This document shows, one piece after another, positions 25,944-34,292 of a DNA stretch of 36,781 bases. Both the position numbers and the translations under genes were made by a program. The notes beneath the pieces were generated by a model, which worked only from the letters and a program-made list of their open reading frames with translations, had not been told where the DNA came from and made no database searches. Numbering within the stretch: the first letter of the stretch is position 1; each line of letters starts with the position of its first letter. Origin of the DNA: Saprospiraceae bacterium (GTDB lineage Bacteria > Bacteroidota > Bacteroidia > Chitinophagales > Saprospiraceae); the NCBI GenBank assembly GCA_020629915.1, contig JAHDCK010000006.1, positions 1 through 36,781 of the forward strand, given 5' to 3'.

Positions 25944-26647
25944 ATACAAATCCAGGGAAAGGGACTTCTTGCTTTTCCCAGTTTTCTGATGAGCTTATTT
26001 TGCCACGTATTTGGATGGTATAAAATTTTATGTGAGAAATTTTTAATTGAATCTATTGTGTGGTGGAAGTAGTATTGCGCCATTTCCGGATGCCCCAGTT
26101 TTGTATAATAATCTACTGTCCTTTTTTTTGCTTTTGCTATTTCATTTTCTTTATAAAATGGAGAATCCAATATATGAATTTCACCATTTTTATTGAGCAA
26201 TGCTAATAATCGCCCTGTAATTTTATCGAAATCCGAAAAATACTGAATGGCACTACAAACGACAATGCAATCAAACCGGGTGATAATATTTTTATCAAAA
26301 ACATCCTGATATTTAAAATGTAAATTAGAAGTATTGAAAATGCGTTGCGCCTGATCGAGTTCCGTTTGATTGACATCCCAGCCATGAATTTCTGCCGGAA
26401 TATTTTGGGCCAGGGCCGCTGTCATCCAGCCATTTCCACAACCAAGATCCAGGATGGTTTTAAAGGATGATTTATTTTTTAAATATGCAATTAAATTGTT
26501 TGTTGTTTTTTTTCGGATTGTCCACTTGTCAAAATGTGGGTCATGCTCAGCCACCTCCGGCAACCGCCTTACCTGTTCATCCGTAAAAAACAGACCTTCC
26601 TTTTTTCGGATTTCGATATAATTTTTTTCAAATGACTCAGGATTCAT
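25934..26647 (-). CDS. class I SAM-dependent methyltransferase
   Basis: The protein has 237 residues. Motif I is ILDLGCGNGWMTAALAQN (about 60-77), acidic IHGWDVNQTE (about 85), and motif IV DCIVVCSAIQYFSDF with NKNGEIHILDSPFY after it. The C-terminus (KAKKRTVDYYTKLGHPEMAQYYFHH) resembles methyltransferases in glycan clusters. The start ATG lies inside the end of the GT9 gene (11-nt overlap), so the two are probably translated in coupling. The 3' end overlaps the convergent radical SAM gene by 10 nt, so both transcripts run into each other. Confidence 0.86.
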   Translation of the reverse strand: MNPESFEKNYIEIRKKEGLFFTDEQVRRLPEVAEHDPHFDKWTIRKKTTNNLIAYLKNKSSFKTILDLGCGNGWMTAALAQNIPAEIHGWDVNQTELDQAQRIFNTSNLHFKYQDVFDKNIITRFDCIVVCSAIQYFSDFDKITGRLLALLNKNGEIHILDSPFYKENEIAKAKKRTVDYYTKLGHPEMAQYYFHHTIDSIKNFSHKILYHPNTWQNKLIRKLGKARSPFPWICIYK

Positions 26648-27620
26648 TTAATAAAAATTTTATTTTTTCAAATATAAACTTAGGGGAATATCTGGTTAAG
26701 CAACGCACGTCACCGTGTTTACATTTAGCCAGCATACAATCTCCGCATGCGAGATCAGAACTCGTAAGGTTTATAACATGAGGGTAGGGGGGAGCGGTCC
26801 AGTCTGCCCTTGTAGAACCCAGCATCAAAACTGTCTTTACACCTTGTACCCAGGCCATGTGTGCCAATCCTGAATCCTCCGAAACCATAACTGCCACTTT
26901 TCTTAAAAGAGCAAAAGCTTCCAGGATATTGGTTTGCTCTACAAGGTTGATAGTATCTTTTGGAAAAGTTTTTTCTATTATACGACTTTTTTCTGCAATT
27001 CTTTTGTCGCCGAGCAATAAGATTTTAAATGGATGTAAAAATTTATTTTTAATAATTTTAATTAAATTGATATAATTTTCAAGCGGCCAGTTTCGACTGG
27101 AAAAAAAACCCGCAGGATTCAAGAGGATGAGCTGTTCATTGGTATAACCTGCTTTTTGCAATAGTTCCAATCCGGCATTCGCATTTTTTATTTTTATATT
27201 GAAATCAGGATTTATGTCAAATTCCCCTTTTTGAATTCCTTCAAGATAACGGGTTCCGGCAAACTTTGGAGAAAATTTTTCAAAGGTGCTGATCTTTTTA
27301 TTCCTGTGAAAAAACTTGACCAATTTTGATTTTTTATCGTCTTGTAAATCCAGAATGATATCATAACCATTCAAGAGTAACTGCGGGATTTTTAATAAAT
27401 TATAGGCGAACATAGCCTTTGCATTTTTATTGCCTTTAATTTTTATAATATTATTAAAAATATAAGTGTTTTGATGGACTTTAGCGTTGTCTTTCACGGT
27501 GATTAGATCGATCTGCGCATCGGGAAGCAATTGCCGCAGGCCATTTAAAAAGGGCAATGTGATTAACACATCCCCCAGGGCATGAAAACGGATGACAAGT
27601 ATTTTAAGGTTTTTTGACAT
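26637..27620 (-). CDS. GT9 glycosyltransferase (heptosyltransferase-like)
   Basis: The protein has 327 residues. The N-terminus LKILVIRFHALGDVLITLPFLNGLR is the classic GT9 beginning, with Asp in GDV as the likely catalytic base. The donor domain has LILLNPAGFFSSRNWPLENYINL, VAVMVSEDSGLAHMAWVQG and TVLMLGSTRADWTAPP. A Cys-rich end (CGDCMLAKCKHGDVRCL) resembles the tail of many GT9 proteins. GT9 enzymes add ADP-heptose or related sugars to lipid A-core or other lipid acceptors at the inner membrane. It overlaps the following methyltransferase by 11 nt, and the terC terminator lies just before its start codon. Confidence 0.9.
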   Translation of the reverse strand: MSKNLKILVIRFHALGDVLITLPFLNGLRQLLPDAQIDLITVKDNAKVHQNTYIFNNIIKIKGNKNAKAMFAYNLLKIPQLLLNGYDIILDLQDDKKSKLVKFFHRNKKISTFEKFSPKFAGTRYLEGIQKGEFDINPDFNIKIKNANAGLELLQKAGYTNEQLILLNPAGFFSSRNWPLENYINLIKIIKNKFLHPFKILLLGDKRIAEKSRIIEKTFPKDTINLVEQTNILEAFALLRKVAVMVSEDSGLAHMAWVQGVKTVLMLGSTRADWTAPPYPHVINLTSSDLACGDCMLAKCKHGDVRCLTRYSPKFIFEKIKFLLNES

Positions 27621-27623
27621 ATA

Positions 27624-27654
27624 TAAAAATGCCCCGCTTATACAAGCAGGGCAT
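27624..27654 (-). terminator. rho-independent terminator after terC
   Basis: Minus strand: ATGCCCtGCTT, 4-nt loop, AAGCgGGGCAT, then TTTTTATAT. The stem is strong with one mismatch and the T run is correctly placed. It ends right at the GT9 start codon region, so it could also attenuate read-through into GT9. Confidence 0.8.
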
Positions 27655-27674
27655 GAAATATTTTTATATTAAAT

Positions 27675-28526
27675 TTATCCTTTCTTGGCTTCGATAATTC
27701 CTTCATTGACAGCCTGCTCCGGAATACCATGTAACTGCACCGGCTTGTCTTTTTTACGCAATCTCATATTTAAAAATTCTACCATCAAGGCAAAGGCAAT
27801 GGAGAAGTATAAATATCCTTTCGGAATCGCTCCATCGATGAGATGAGCCATGTGCGCCCCTTCCGCTATCAGCAAAAATCCAATGAGTATAAGGAAAGAC
27901 ATTCCAAGCATTTGGATAGTCGGGTGACGATTCACGAAGCGACCAACCGGTATAGCAAAGGCCATCATAATGCCTACGGAAACGACGACCGCAATGACCA
28001 TAATGACCAATGCGCCATCTAATCCATTTGTCATCCCAACTGCTGTCAGGATAGAGTCAAAGGAAAAAACAATATTAATAATAGTGATTTGTGTAATCAC
28101 ACTCGTAAAGGACGCATATTTTTTATTGGCTTTTGCTTCGCCCTCTGTTTCCGTATGACCTTCCAGTTTGTGATGAATTTCCGTAACGGATTTGTAGAGA
28201 AGAAACAACCCTCCGGCAATGAGGATCAAGCTTTGCCCGGAGAAGCCAGCGTGCTTCCCGAAGAGGTCAATACTAAACCAGGGCTTTTCCATCGCAATGA
28301 GAATATTGATACCGAAGAGCAGTAAAATCCGAATCGCCATGGCTAAAACTAACCCGATATTCGTAGCGCGTTTTTGTTGGCTTTCCGGCAGTTTGTTGGC
28401 AGCAATAGAAATAAAAATAATATTATCCACACCCAAAACGATTTCAAGAAAAGTAAGAGTAAGCAGACTCATCCAGATTTCAGGTGAAGCAAAATCCGGC
28501 ATGGTGAGTAAAAACATGGGTTCCAT
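27675..28526 (-). CDS. TerC-family integral membrane protein
   Basis: The protein has 283 residues with about seven to eight membrane helices. The family signature FLEIVLGVDNIIFIS (about 26-40) carries conserved acidic residues in the membrane. A second one is NIVFSFDSILTAVGMT (about 150-165) with the paired Asp. TerC/Alx-type proteins are linked to manganese export and metal loading of exported proteins; classical tellurite resistance is not implied. A charged cytoplasmic loop (HHKLEGHTETEGEAKANKK) lies between helices. It diverges from mscS across 68 bp, has a promoter-like TATTTTTG, and ends in a clear terminator. Confidence 0.9.
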   Translation of the reverse strand: MEPMFLLTMPDFASPEIWMSLLTLTFLEIVLGVDNIIFISIAANKLPESQQKRATNIGLVLAMAIRILLLFGINILIAMEKPWFSIDLFGKHAGFSGQSLILIAGGLFLLYKSVTEIHHKLEGHTETEGEAKANKKYASFTSVITQITIINIVFSFDSILTAVGMTNGLDGALVIMVIAVVVSVGIMMAFAIPVGRFVNRHPTIQMLGMSFLILIGFLLIAEGAHMAHLIDGAIPKGYLYFSIAFALMVEFLNMRLRKKDKPVQLHGIPEQAVNEGIIEAKKG

Positions 28527-28563
28527 AAATAGAATATTTTATTAAATTTAAAGCTAAATTTAG

Positions 28564-28592
28564 CAAAAATAAATGCTTTACTCAAAAACCAA
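28564..28592 (-). promoter_or_regulatory. candidate promoter of terC (TTG, 18 bp, TATTTTTG)
   Basis: Minus strand: TTG at 28592-28590, an 18-bp spacer, and TATTTTTG at 28571-28564. This fits the Bacteroidota pattern of a TTTG-like -33 and a TAnnTTTG -7. The leader would be about 30 nt. Confidence 0.5.
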
Positions 28593-28594
28593 CC

Positions 28595-30130
28595 ATGAAA
28601 AATAGTTTTATGAATAAAATATGTGTTTTAATTATTTTTATAATAATCGGAAAAGGTATTTTGGCTCAGCCACCGACTGAGTTGCCCTCCAAATTTGAAT
28701 CCCCTTATCAAGCCGTTTACAATCATCTTTTTTATCTCCAGCCGGATTCTTTTAACCCGGAACAAGCCGCACGATCGATACATGGAGTAGAAGATGTGGA
28801 AGAGCGAAAGAAACTAGCGGTTCGGCTCAAGCAGGTGTTGGATGGGAAAGGATTGAAGGTCAATCTGAAAATTTTGCCCAGAGATAATAATTATCGCGAT
28901 AGTAGTAATTTGAAAATGAAATATGTTTTGTTTCCAGACTATTTGCCGGAAGTTTCAGTTGAAAAAATCAAGGATGGCTGGTATTATTCTACCGGAACTG
29001 TCAGTTTGATAGAAATGCTGCACAAGGAAACTTATCCGCTGGGAAGTGATTGGCTGATGAACCTCATGCCCCGGTTTGGTCACTCCAAAGTGGCGGGCTT
29101 GTTCGTCTGGCAGGTAGTAGGATTTGGGATTCTTTTTTTATTAGCCTTTATTTTATATTTAATTTTATTAAAAGTTTTTCAGGGATTTATCCGAAGGGTT
29201 TCTGCGACGCGATTGGGGACAGAATACCTGCGACCAAAATTAATATTAAAAATCGCAAGGTATGGAAGTATGCTTTTTGCTATGTATTTTTTTAGAATAT
29301 TTTTGCCTGTCTTACATCTGAATATTCACATCAGCGAATGGGCAAATAAAGCTATTACTATTTTTTCGGCTGTGCTGTTTATTCTTCTGGCCTTGAGATT
29401 GGTAGATTTCGTTTTATTATATTTTGAAAAATTTGCTAAGAGTACGGCGAGTACAATGGATGATCAACTCGTACCGATTGTCAGGAGGTTGCTGGATGTG
29501 CTGATCGTAATCTGGGGTGTTATTTATATTTTAAATACTTTAAATGTAAATGTAACTGCCCTGATTGCAGGCGTCTCTATCGGAGGACTGGCACTGGCAC
29601 TAGCAGCTCAGGATACTGTAAAAAATCTTATAGGTTCTTTAATGATATTTGTGGATAGACCCTTTCAAATCGGAGACTCTGTTACCTTCTCCGGTGGTAC
29701 GGGCACAGTAGAAGAAGTTGGATTTCGTTCTACCAGAATCAGGACAATTGAAAATTCTCTGATTGCCGTTCCCAACGGAAAACTCGTCAATGAAGTAATA
29801 GATAATAAAGGACTTCGGAAGTATCGGTTGTTTCGTGCGCAGCTTGCCTTGAAGATGGAGACCCCGCCAGCGCGGATTGATCAATTCATTGCAGGTGTCC
29901 GTAAAATACTGGAAGAGTATCCGAATACCAATAAGGATATTCTGGAAGTCCATCTAAATGGAATTGACCAATCGGCATTGCAAGTGCTCCTGATGACTTA
30001 TCTGGATGTGCCGGGATGGGGTCAGGAAATGGCAGCTAAGCACGAATTGTATATTTTAATATTAAAATTAGCCAAAGAGGTAGAGGTGGAATTTGCTGTT
30101 CCGGTTTTTCCGAATGCCAATAATCAATAA
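28595..30130 (+). CDS. MscS-family mechanosensitive channel with N-terminal periplasmic extension
   Basis: The protein has 511 residues. A signal peptide (about 1-24, ending GILAQ) and a periplasmic region (about 25-150) precede four or five membrane helices. The MscS pore helix and upper beta domain are well conserved: VTALIAGVSIGGLALALAAQDTVKNLIGSLMIFVDRPFQIGDSV (about 312-360), then GTVEEVGFRSTRIRT and VPNGKLVNEVI. Ala/Gly packing in the pore helix is typical. The protein should open under membrane tension and release solutes during osmotic downshock. The signal peptide and extension make it longer than the minimal MscS of about 290 residues. It diverges from terC. No terminator was found after it. 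Confidence 0.92.
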   Translation: MKNSFMNKICVLIIFIIIGKGILAQPPTELPSKFESPYQAVYNHLFYLQPDSFNPEQAARSIHGVEDVEERKKLAVRLKQVLDGKGLKVNLKILPRDNNYRDSSNLKMKYVLFPDYLPEVSVEKIKDGWYYSTGTVSLIEMLHKETYPLGSDWLMNLMPRFGHSKVAGLFVWQVVGFGILFLLAFILYLILLKVFQGFIRRVSATRLGTEYLRPKLILKIARYGSMLFAMYFFRIFLPVLHLNIHISEWANKAITIFSAVLFILLALRLVDFVLLYFEKFAKSTASTMDDQLVPIVRRLLDVLIVIWGVIYILNTLNVNVTALIAGVSIGGLALALAAQDTVKNLIGSLMIFVDRPFQIGDSVTFSGGTGTVEEVGFRSTRIRTIENSLIAVPNGKLVNEVIDNKGLRKYRLFRAQLALKMETPPARIDQFIAGVRKILEEYPNTNKDILEVHLNGIDQSALQVLLMTYLDVPGWGQEMAAKHELYILILKLAKEVEVEFAVPVFPNANNQ

Positions 30131-30246
30131 CCAAACTTATAAAAAGGGATATTTTGAAGACAGTTGTACACCAAAGATAAAAAAAATGAAACCATTTAAT
30201 AAGAATTGTCTAATTTGGTGTTGTAAAACAGAACTAACCAAAAAAG

Positions 30247-31212
30247 ATGAGTAAGGATAAAATTTTGATCGTCGGTGCCCTCGGACAGATCGGGACAGAA
30301 CTGACGCTTGCCCTGCGCAAAATGTATGGAGATTCCTGCGTGATGGCAACAGATATTGTAGAACCCAGAAATCTGAAAAATGAGGTGGGGTGGTATGAAC
30401 ACCTGAATATCCTGGACAAAGATCGCCTGCGCTATTTAGTAGAAAAACACAAAATTACCCAAGTGTATCTCCTGGCTGCAATCCTCTCTGCCAAGGGCGA
30501 ACAGAATCCCGGATTTGCCTGGCGACTGAATATGGAGAGTCTCGCTAATGTGCTAAATGTTAGCGTAGAAAAAAATATACGAAAAATATTTTGGCCAAGT
30601 TCCATTGCTGTTTTTGGCCCGAATACGCCCCGGCAAAATACACCTCAAACCACCGTCGCCGATCCACTGACCGTTTACGGTATCAGCAAACTGGCCGGAG
30701 AACGATGGGCAGAATATTATCACCTGACTAAAGGCGTGGACATTCGCAGTTTGCGTTATCCGGGTTTGATTTCTTACAAAGCCTTGCCGGGAGGAGGCAC
30801 GACGGATTATGCCGTGGATATTTTTCATCAGGCATTAGAGCATAAAAAATATACGTGTTTTTTAAATGAAGGAACGTATTTGCCGATGATGTATATGCCG
30901 GATGCCATTCGTTCTACCCTGGAACTAATGGAAGCTGATAGTGATAAAATTAAAATACGTTCTAGTTATAATTTGTCGGGAATGAGTTTTGAGCCGGGGG
31001 AGCTGGCGAGGGAAATTCAAAAACATATCCCGGAATTTGTCATGGATTACAAAGCAGATTTTCGTCAGGGCATTGCGGATAATTGGCCGCAGAGTATTGA
31101 TGACAGTCAGGCAACACAAGATTGGGGATGGAAACCGGAATACGATTTGGCGAGGATGACAGAGGATATGATTTACAATCTCAGCAAAACGAAATTACCT
31201 CAGGTCGTATAG
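30247..31212 (+). CDS. tdh: NAD-dependent L-threonine 3-dehydrogenase (short-chain/epimerase type)
   Basis: The protein has 321 residues of the extended SDR fold. The NAD-binding Gly-rich loop is VGALGQIGTEL (Gly10, Gly13, Gly16), with acidic MATDIV after it. FWPSSIAVFGP gives the Ser/Thr of the active site, and YGISK gives Tyr144 and Lys148. The VFGPNTPRQNTPQ and YPGLISYKALPGGGTTDYAV segments match the Bacteroidota SDR-type threonine dehydrogenase, which oxidises L-threonine to 2-amino-3-oxobutyrate. It is a cytoplasmic enzyme of threonine breakdown, normally followed by a CoA ligase (kbl) that is not adjacent here. A UDP-sugar epimerase is the alternative, but the N-terminal and loop motifs favour tdh. 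Confidence 0.86.
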   Translation: MSKDKILIVGALGQIGTELTLALRKMYGDSCVMATDIVEPRNLKNEVGWYEHLNILDKDRLRYLVEKHKITQVYLLAAILSAKGEQNPGFAWRLNMESLANVLNVSVEKNIRKIFWPSSIAVFGPNTPRQNTPQTTVADPLTVYGISKLAGERWAEYYHLTKGVDIRSLRYPGLISYKALPGGGTTDYAVDIFHQALEHKKYTCFLNEGTYLPMMYMPDAIRSTLELMEADSDKIKIRSSYNLSGMSFEPGELAREIQKHIPEFVMDYKADFRQGIADNWPQSIDDSQATQDWGWKPEYDLARMTEDMIYNLSKTKLPQVV

Positions 31213-31214
31213 GT

Positions 31215-31406
31215 TTATTTCCAGAATTTTTTAGAAAATATATATAAGAAAAGTACGAAAACAAGTTGTAGCAATACTGAATAATACAGCCAACCCGGCA
31301 GCCCAAACCACATTAAATGGTCAACCGGGCCAAAATTCCAGTAATCCTGAGAAAGAAAAAACAGGAAAGCAAAAATAATTATCCAGAAATATTTATTTTG
31401 TAGCAT
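31215..31406 (-). CDS. small two-helix membrane protein
   Basis: The protein has 63 residues from ATG 31406, with a TTG two codons earlier. Two hydrophobic helices (about 7-18 and 35-58) flank a loop with GPVDHLMWFGLPGWLYY, and the C-terminus is basic. The layout recalls DUF3311-like small proteins, but the match is weak. It is convergent with tdh, ending 2 bp from its stop codon. A good promoter-like pair (TTTTG, 18 bp, TATTTTTG) lies directly before the ATG, which supports expression, perhaps leaderless. Confidence 0.65.
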   Translation of the reverse strand: MLQNKYFWIIIFAFLFFLSQDYWNFGPVDHLMWFGLPGWLYYSVLLQLVFVLFLYIFSKKFWK

Positions 31407-31409
31407 CCT

Positions 31410-31440
31410 CAAAAATAAAGAAAAAAGGGAAGATTCAAAA
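31410..31440 (-). promoter_or_regulatory. candidate promoter of the small membrane protein (TTTTG, 18 bp, TATTTTTG)
   Basis: Minus strand: TTTTG at 31440-31436, an 18-bp spacer, and TATTTTTG at 31417-31410. The box ends 3 nt before the ATG at 31406, which would make the mRNA leaderless. It has the same spacing as the terC promoter candidate. Confidence 0.55.
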
Positions 31441-31456
31441 TTTGAAATTTTACATT

Positions 31457-32806
31457 ATGAAAAAAATAATAATAATACTTTTACTAGGGCTTTTTTCTAC
31501 CACAATTATGTTGGCTCAGGATCACCAGCACGATGAAAGATGTGGACATAATTTATATTTAAATAATATAGAAAAACACTTGCCAGGATATAAAAAACTG
31601 GTAGATAAAACATTCAAAGATGCCAAGGAAAAAATGAATAATAAAAATGCAGGAGTGGTTTACACCCTGCCCGTTGTTGTTCATGTTGTTTGGAATGAGC
31701 CTCAGGAAAATATAGATGATCAATTGATATACGATCAAATTGATGCTTTGAATGAAGATTATCGGGCACTTAACTCCGACTTCGCCAATCTTCGTTCGGA
31801 GTTTGATGCCATCGCCGGAGATGCAGAAATTGAATTTGAATTGGTGCATATCGAGCGAGTGCAAACCTCGGAGACTTTTGGAATAGATTTTCTCACGGGC
31901 GGCTTTTCAGATGCTACGCTTAAAGACAGCAACAACGGTGGAAGCTCTGCATGGGACACGGAAACGTATTTAAATATTTGGGTGTGTAATATACAACCTT
32001 TAGCAATTGGCCCACTTATCCTGGGCCAAATCCTGGGCTATGCTTCGCCTCCAATCAACCTTGCAGACTACCCGGAAATCAATAACTGGCCTCCGGAAGC
32101 TCTGGAAGTTTTTGGCAATCCGGCCTATGATGGCGTGGTGATTCACTACCCGGCCTTTGGCGGGCGTGACCGAACTTATACCGATCAAAATCTGGGAACC
32201 CTTTCCTTTGAAGGCAGAACTACAGCACACGAAATTGGACATTATCTTGGATTAAGACATATATGGGGAGATCCTGATATATTGACGGGACAGGATGGCT
32301 GTACCGTGGATGATGGTATTGAAGATACTCCTAATACGGCCAATTCCTCCCAGGCAGGAGATGGCTGTTCTCCTGCTGCAAATACCTGCAATGACGGAGC
32401 AGGAGATATGATAGATATGTGGGAAAATTATATGGATTATTCTGATGAACCTTGTCAGGTGGCTTTCACACAAGAGCAAGTGGACTTGATGCGAGCTGTT
32501 TTGGAAGGACCTCGTTCTACGATGTTAAATTATGTGAGTACTAAGAATATTAATTCCTTAGATGCAAAAATGAACCTTTCACCTAACCCGACGACTGGAA
32601 CATTTGAGTTGTTTATAAATTCCGAAGAAACCGGAGCAATAGAAATTCGGGTTATGGATATTTTAGGAAAAACTGTTTTAAATTCAACAGGTGAAATGGG
32701 ACAATCCATCTCTTTGGATTTGAGTAATCAATCCAATGGTATTTATTTTGTAGAAATACGAAAAGGAGAAATGCGTGGTGTGCAGAAATTGGTGCTGAGT
32801 TATTAG
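31457..32806 (+). CDS. secreted M43-type zinc metalloprotease with T9SS sorting domain
   Basis: The protein has 449 residues from ATG 31457. A TTG five codons earlier was rejected because the ATG gives a clean signal peptide (MKKIIIILLLGLFSTTIMLAQ). The pappalysin/cytophagalysin domain (about 50-365) has VYTLPVVVHVVW, the zinc site HEIGHYLGLRH (His258, Glu259, His262, His268), and a Met-turn in ENYMDYSDEPC. Several Cys residues near 282-350 probably form disulfides. The C-terminal ~75 residues (LSPNPTTGTFELFI...GVQKLVLSY) form a T9SS sorting domain. It should be released or anchored at the cell surface after T9SS passage and cleave unknown proteins. It is the second T9SS protease in this window. 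Confidence 0.94.
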   Translation: MKKIIIILLLGLFSTTIMLAQDHQHDERCGHNLYLNNIEKHLPGYKKLVDKTFKDAKEKMNNKNAGVVYTLPVVVHVVWNEPQENIDDQLIYDQIDALNEDYRALNSDFANLRSEFDAIAGDAEIEFELVHIERVQTSETFGIDFLTGGFSDATLKDSNNGGSSAWDTETYLNIWVCNIQPLAIGPLILGQILGYASPPINLADYPEINNWPPEALEVFGNPAYDGVVIHYPAFGGRDRTYTDQNLGTLSFEGRTTAHEIGHYLGLRHIWGDPDILTGQDGCTVDDGIEDTPNTANSSQAGDGCSPAANTCNDGAGDMIDMWENYMDYSDEPCQVAFTQEQVDLMRAVLEGPRSTMLNYVSTKNINSLDAKMNLSPNPTTGTFELFINSEETGAIEIRVMDILGKTVLNSTGEMGQSISLDLSNQSNGIYFVEIRKGEMRGVQKLVLSY

Positions 32807-32829
32807 AAATTGTGAAATGTTTATAAATA

Positions 32830-34182
32830 TTAATCAGAAGTAAATCTTTCCAAAACCTCTTTCCAGGTTTGAATCAACCAATGCGCCTGGGCGTGTAAAG
32901 GATTTTGCTGGGTATAACGAACTGTATAGTAACTGATATTTTTTAATAAATAAAACTTAAATAAAATCTGAAAATCTCCCTGAGTTTCTTGTAGCATTTT
33001 TTGCACCAGTCCATTTGCTGAAAGCGCATTTATTTGTTGTAAAATGATTTCTGTAGAAGAACGTTTTACTAAAATATGTGTTTGAAAAATATGATGAAAG
33101 GCATCAAAAAGCAAGGGCAAATCCTCGGCCAGTTCCCAGTCGTAAACGGCAATTTTATCTTGAGTCACATACATATTCCAGGGCGTAAAATCTCCATGCG
33201 CCAGACAAAGCGGAATTGGCTCCGTATTTTTTAGCAAATCATCTTCCAGTCGATTTAATTTTTTATAAATAAAATTAATATCATTTTTATTTAAATTATT
33301 TACAGGAGTTATTTTGGATAATTGCTCCAGATTGGTTCTGATTTCTTTGGCAGCAGGAAGGTTAGAATAGGGAAACGAAGTTTTAGTATTGTAAAATAAT
33401 TCATTTAAAACTTCCAGATGTAAATCGCTAAAATTATCTCCCGGAAGTATTTTTTCAGGACGAATATTTTTTTGCTGCAATCCTTCCTTAGTGATTTCTG
33501 CAACGGGGAAAGTCATTTTTTCAAAGCTATATTGCTGAAGGCGTTTTAAAATTTTTCCTTCTTGAGCTACAATCTTATTAGCACTTTTAGTCAGGGGCAT
33601 TTTTGTGAAATGCGAAATATCCTCACCCGATTGCCTGGCCAAAACAGCCTTGCGATTGTCGCCCTTCGTCCCGGTGAAAATAGCTAACTCCCTTTCTTTT
33701 TTATATTTAAAATATTCAGGGGCATTTTGTAAAAAGAACTGCCCACTGGCAACCTGATTTTTTAAACCCAATTGAAATGCCCGCTTGAATATTTGTCGAA
33801 ACAACCAACCTCGCCATCCGCTGCCATTATACAAACCCAAAAAAACCGGGTAGCGATTTTCAGAAGGAAAAATCCAGCGAATAGTTTTATCTGGATTATT
33901 AATATAGGAAAAAGATTGAGTAGGTGTTTTTGTTGGCACAAAATGAAAAACAGGAAAATCGATCGCCTTAAACTCATCTGAGTGGCTCAGATGATTTATG
34001 GCAACAATTTTTTTCGTATTTTTTTTATTAAATTTTATAAAAGATTCTGTAGAATGAAAATTCAAAACAGGCATTTTTCCATCAGGCAGTTGGCAAACCT
34101 CCGTAGGATGGAGATGCACCAAAAGTTCCGTCTCCGGTTGGAATATTTTTGCTAAAATGAAATAATCATTGTGCGGTAACAT
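32830..34182 (-). CDS. APH/choline-kinase-like phosphotransferase with N-terminal extension
   Basis: The protein has 450 residues. The last ~290 residues look like an aminoglycoside-phosphotransferase-type kinase. An N-lobe around 165-215 has candidate Lys194 and Glu208. The catalytic loop is CLAHGDFTPWNMY (His329, Asp331, Asn336) and the metal-binding segment is VYDWELAE (Asp348). The first ~160 residues have no recognised domain, though they contain a possible fold repeating LNFHSTESF and FHFVPTKTP. Members of this group phosphorylate small molecules, sugars or lipids, and commonly sit beside surface-polysaccharide genes; antibiotic resistance is not implied. It is convergent with the M43 protease (23 bp) and diverges from the histidine kinase. 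Confidence 0.75.
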   Translation of the reverse strand: MLPHNDYFILAKIFQPETELLVHLHPTEVCQLPDGKMPVLNFHSTESFIKFNKKNTKKIVAINHLSHSDEFKAIDFPVFHFVPTKTPTQSFSYINNPDKTIRWIFPSENRYPVFLGLYNGSGWRGWLFRQIFKRAFQLGLKNQVASGQFFLQNAPEYFKYKKERELAIFTGTKGDNRKAVLARQSGEDISHFTKMPLTKSANKIVAQEGKILKRLQQYSFEKMTFPVAEITKEGLQQKNIRPEKILPGDNFSDLHLEVLNELFYNTKTSFPYSNLPAAKEIRTNLEQLSKITPVNNLNKNDINFIYKKLNRLEDDLLKNTEPIPLCLAHGDFTPWNMYVTQDKIAVYDWELAEDLPLLFDAFHHIFQTHILVKRSSTEIILQQINALSANGLVQKMLQETQGDFQILFKFYLLKNISYYTVRYTQQNPLHAQAHWLIQTWKEVLERFTSD

Positions 34183-34274
34183 ACAGTAGTTTTAACAATA
34201 ATTGAGCCTGAATTTGAAAAAGACAAGACGATGTTCACTGAAAAAGTAATGACAAATTAAAAAGAAAATTGTAT

Positions 34275-34282
34275 TATTTTTG
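34275..34282 (+). promoter_or_regulatory. candidate -7 promoter box of the histidine kinase
   Basis: TATTTTTG fits TAnnTTTG. It lies just upstream of the MITE-like insertion (left end 34301), so the inserted element would sit inside the transcribed leader. No matching -33 element was found, so this is weak. Confidence 0.3.
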
Positions 34283-34292
34283 TCTTAGGGAA

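Noticed and set aside
27675-28526. Tellurite resistance operon
   Set aside because: Only a TerC-family protein is present, with none of the other ter genes. Most TerC relatives act in metal homeostasis.
32830-34182. Antibiotic-resistance aminoglycoside phosphotransferase
   Set aside because: The kinase fold is shared by many sugar and lipid kinases. The N-terminal extension and context do not point to drug resistance.
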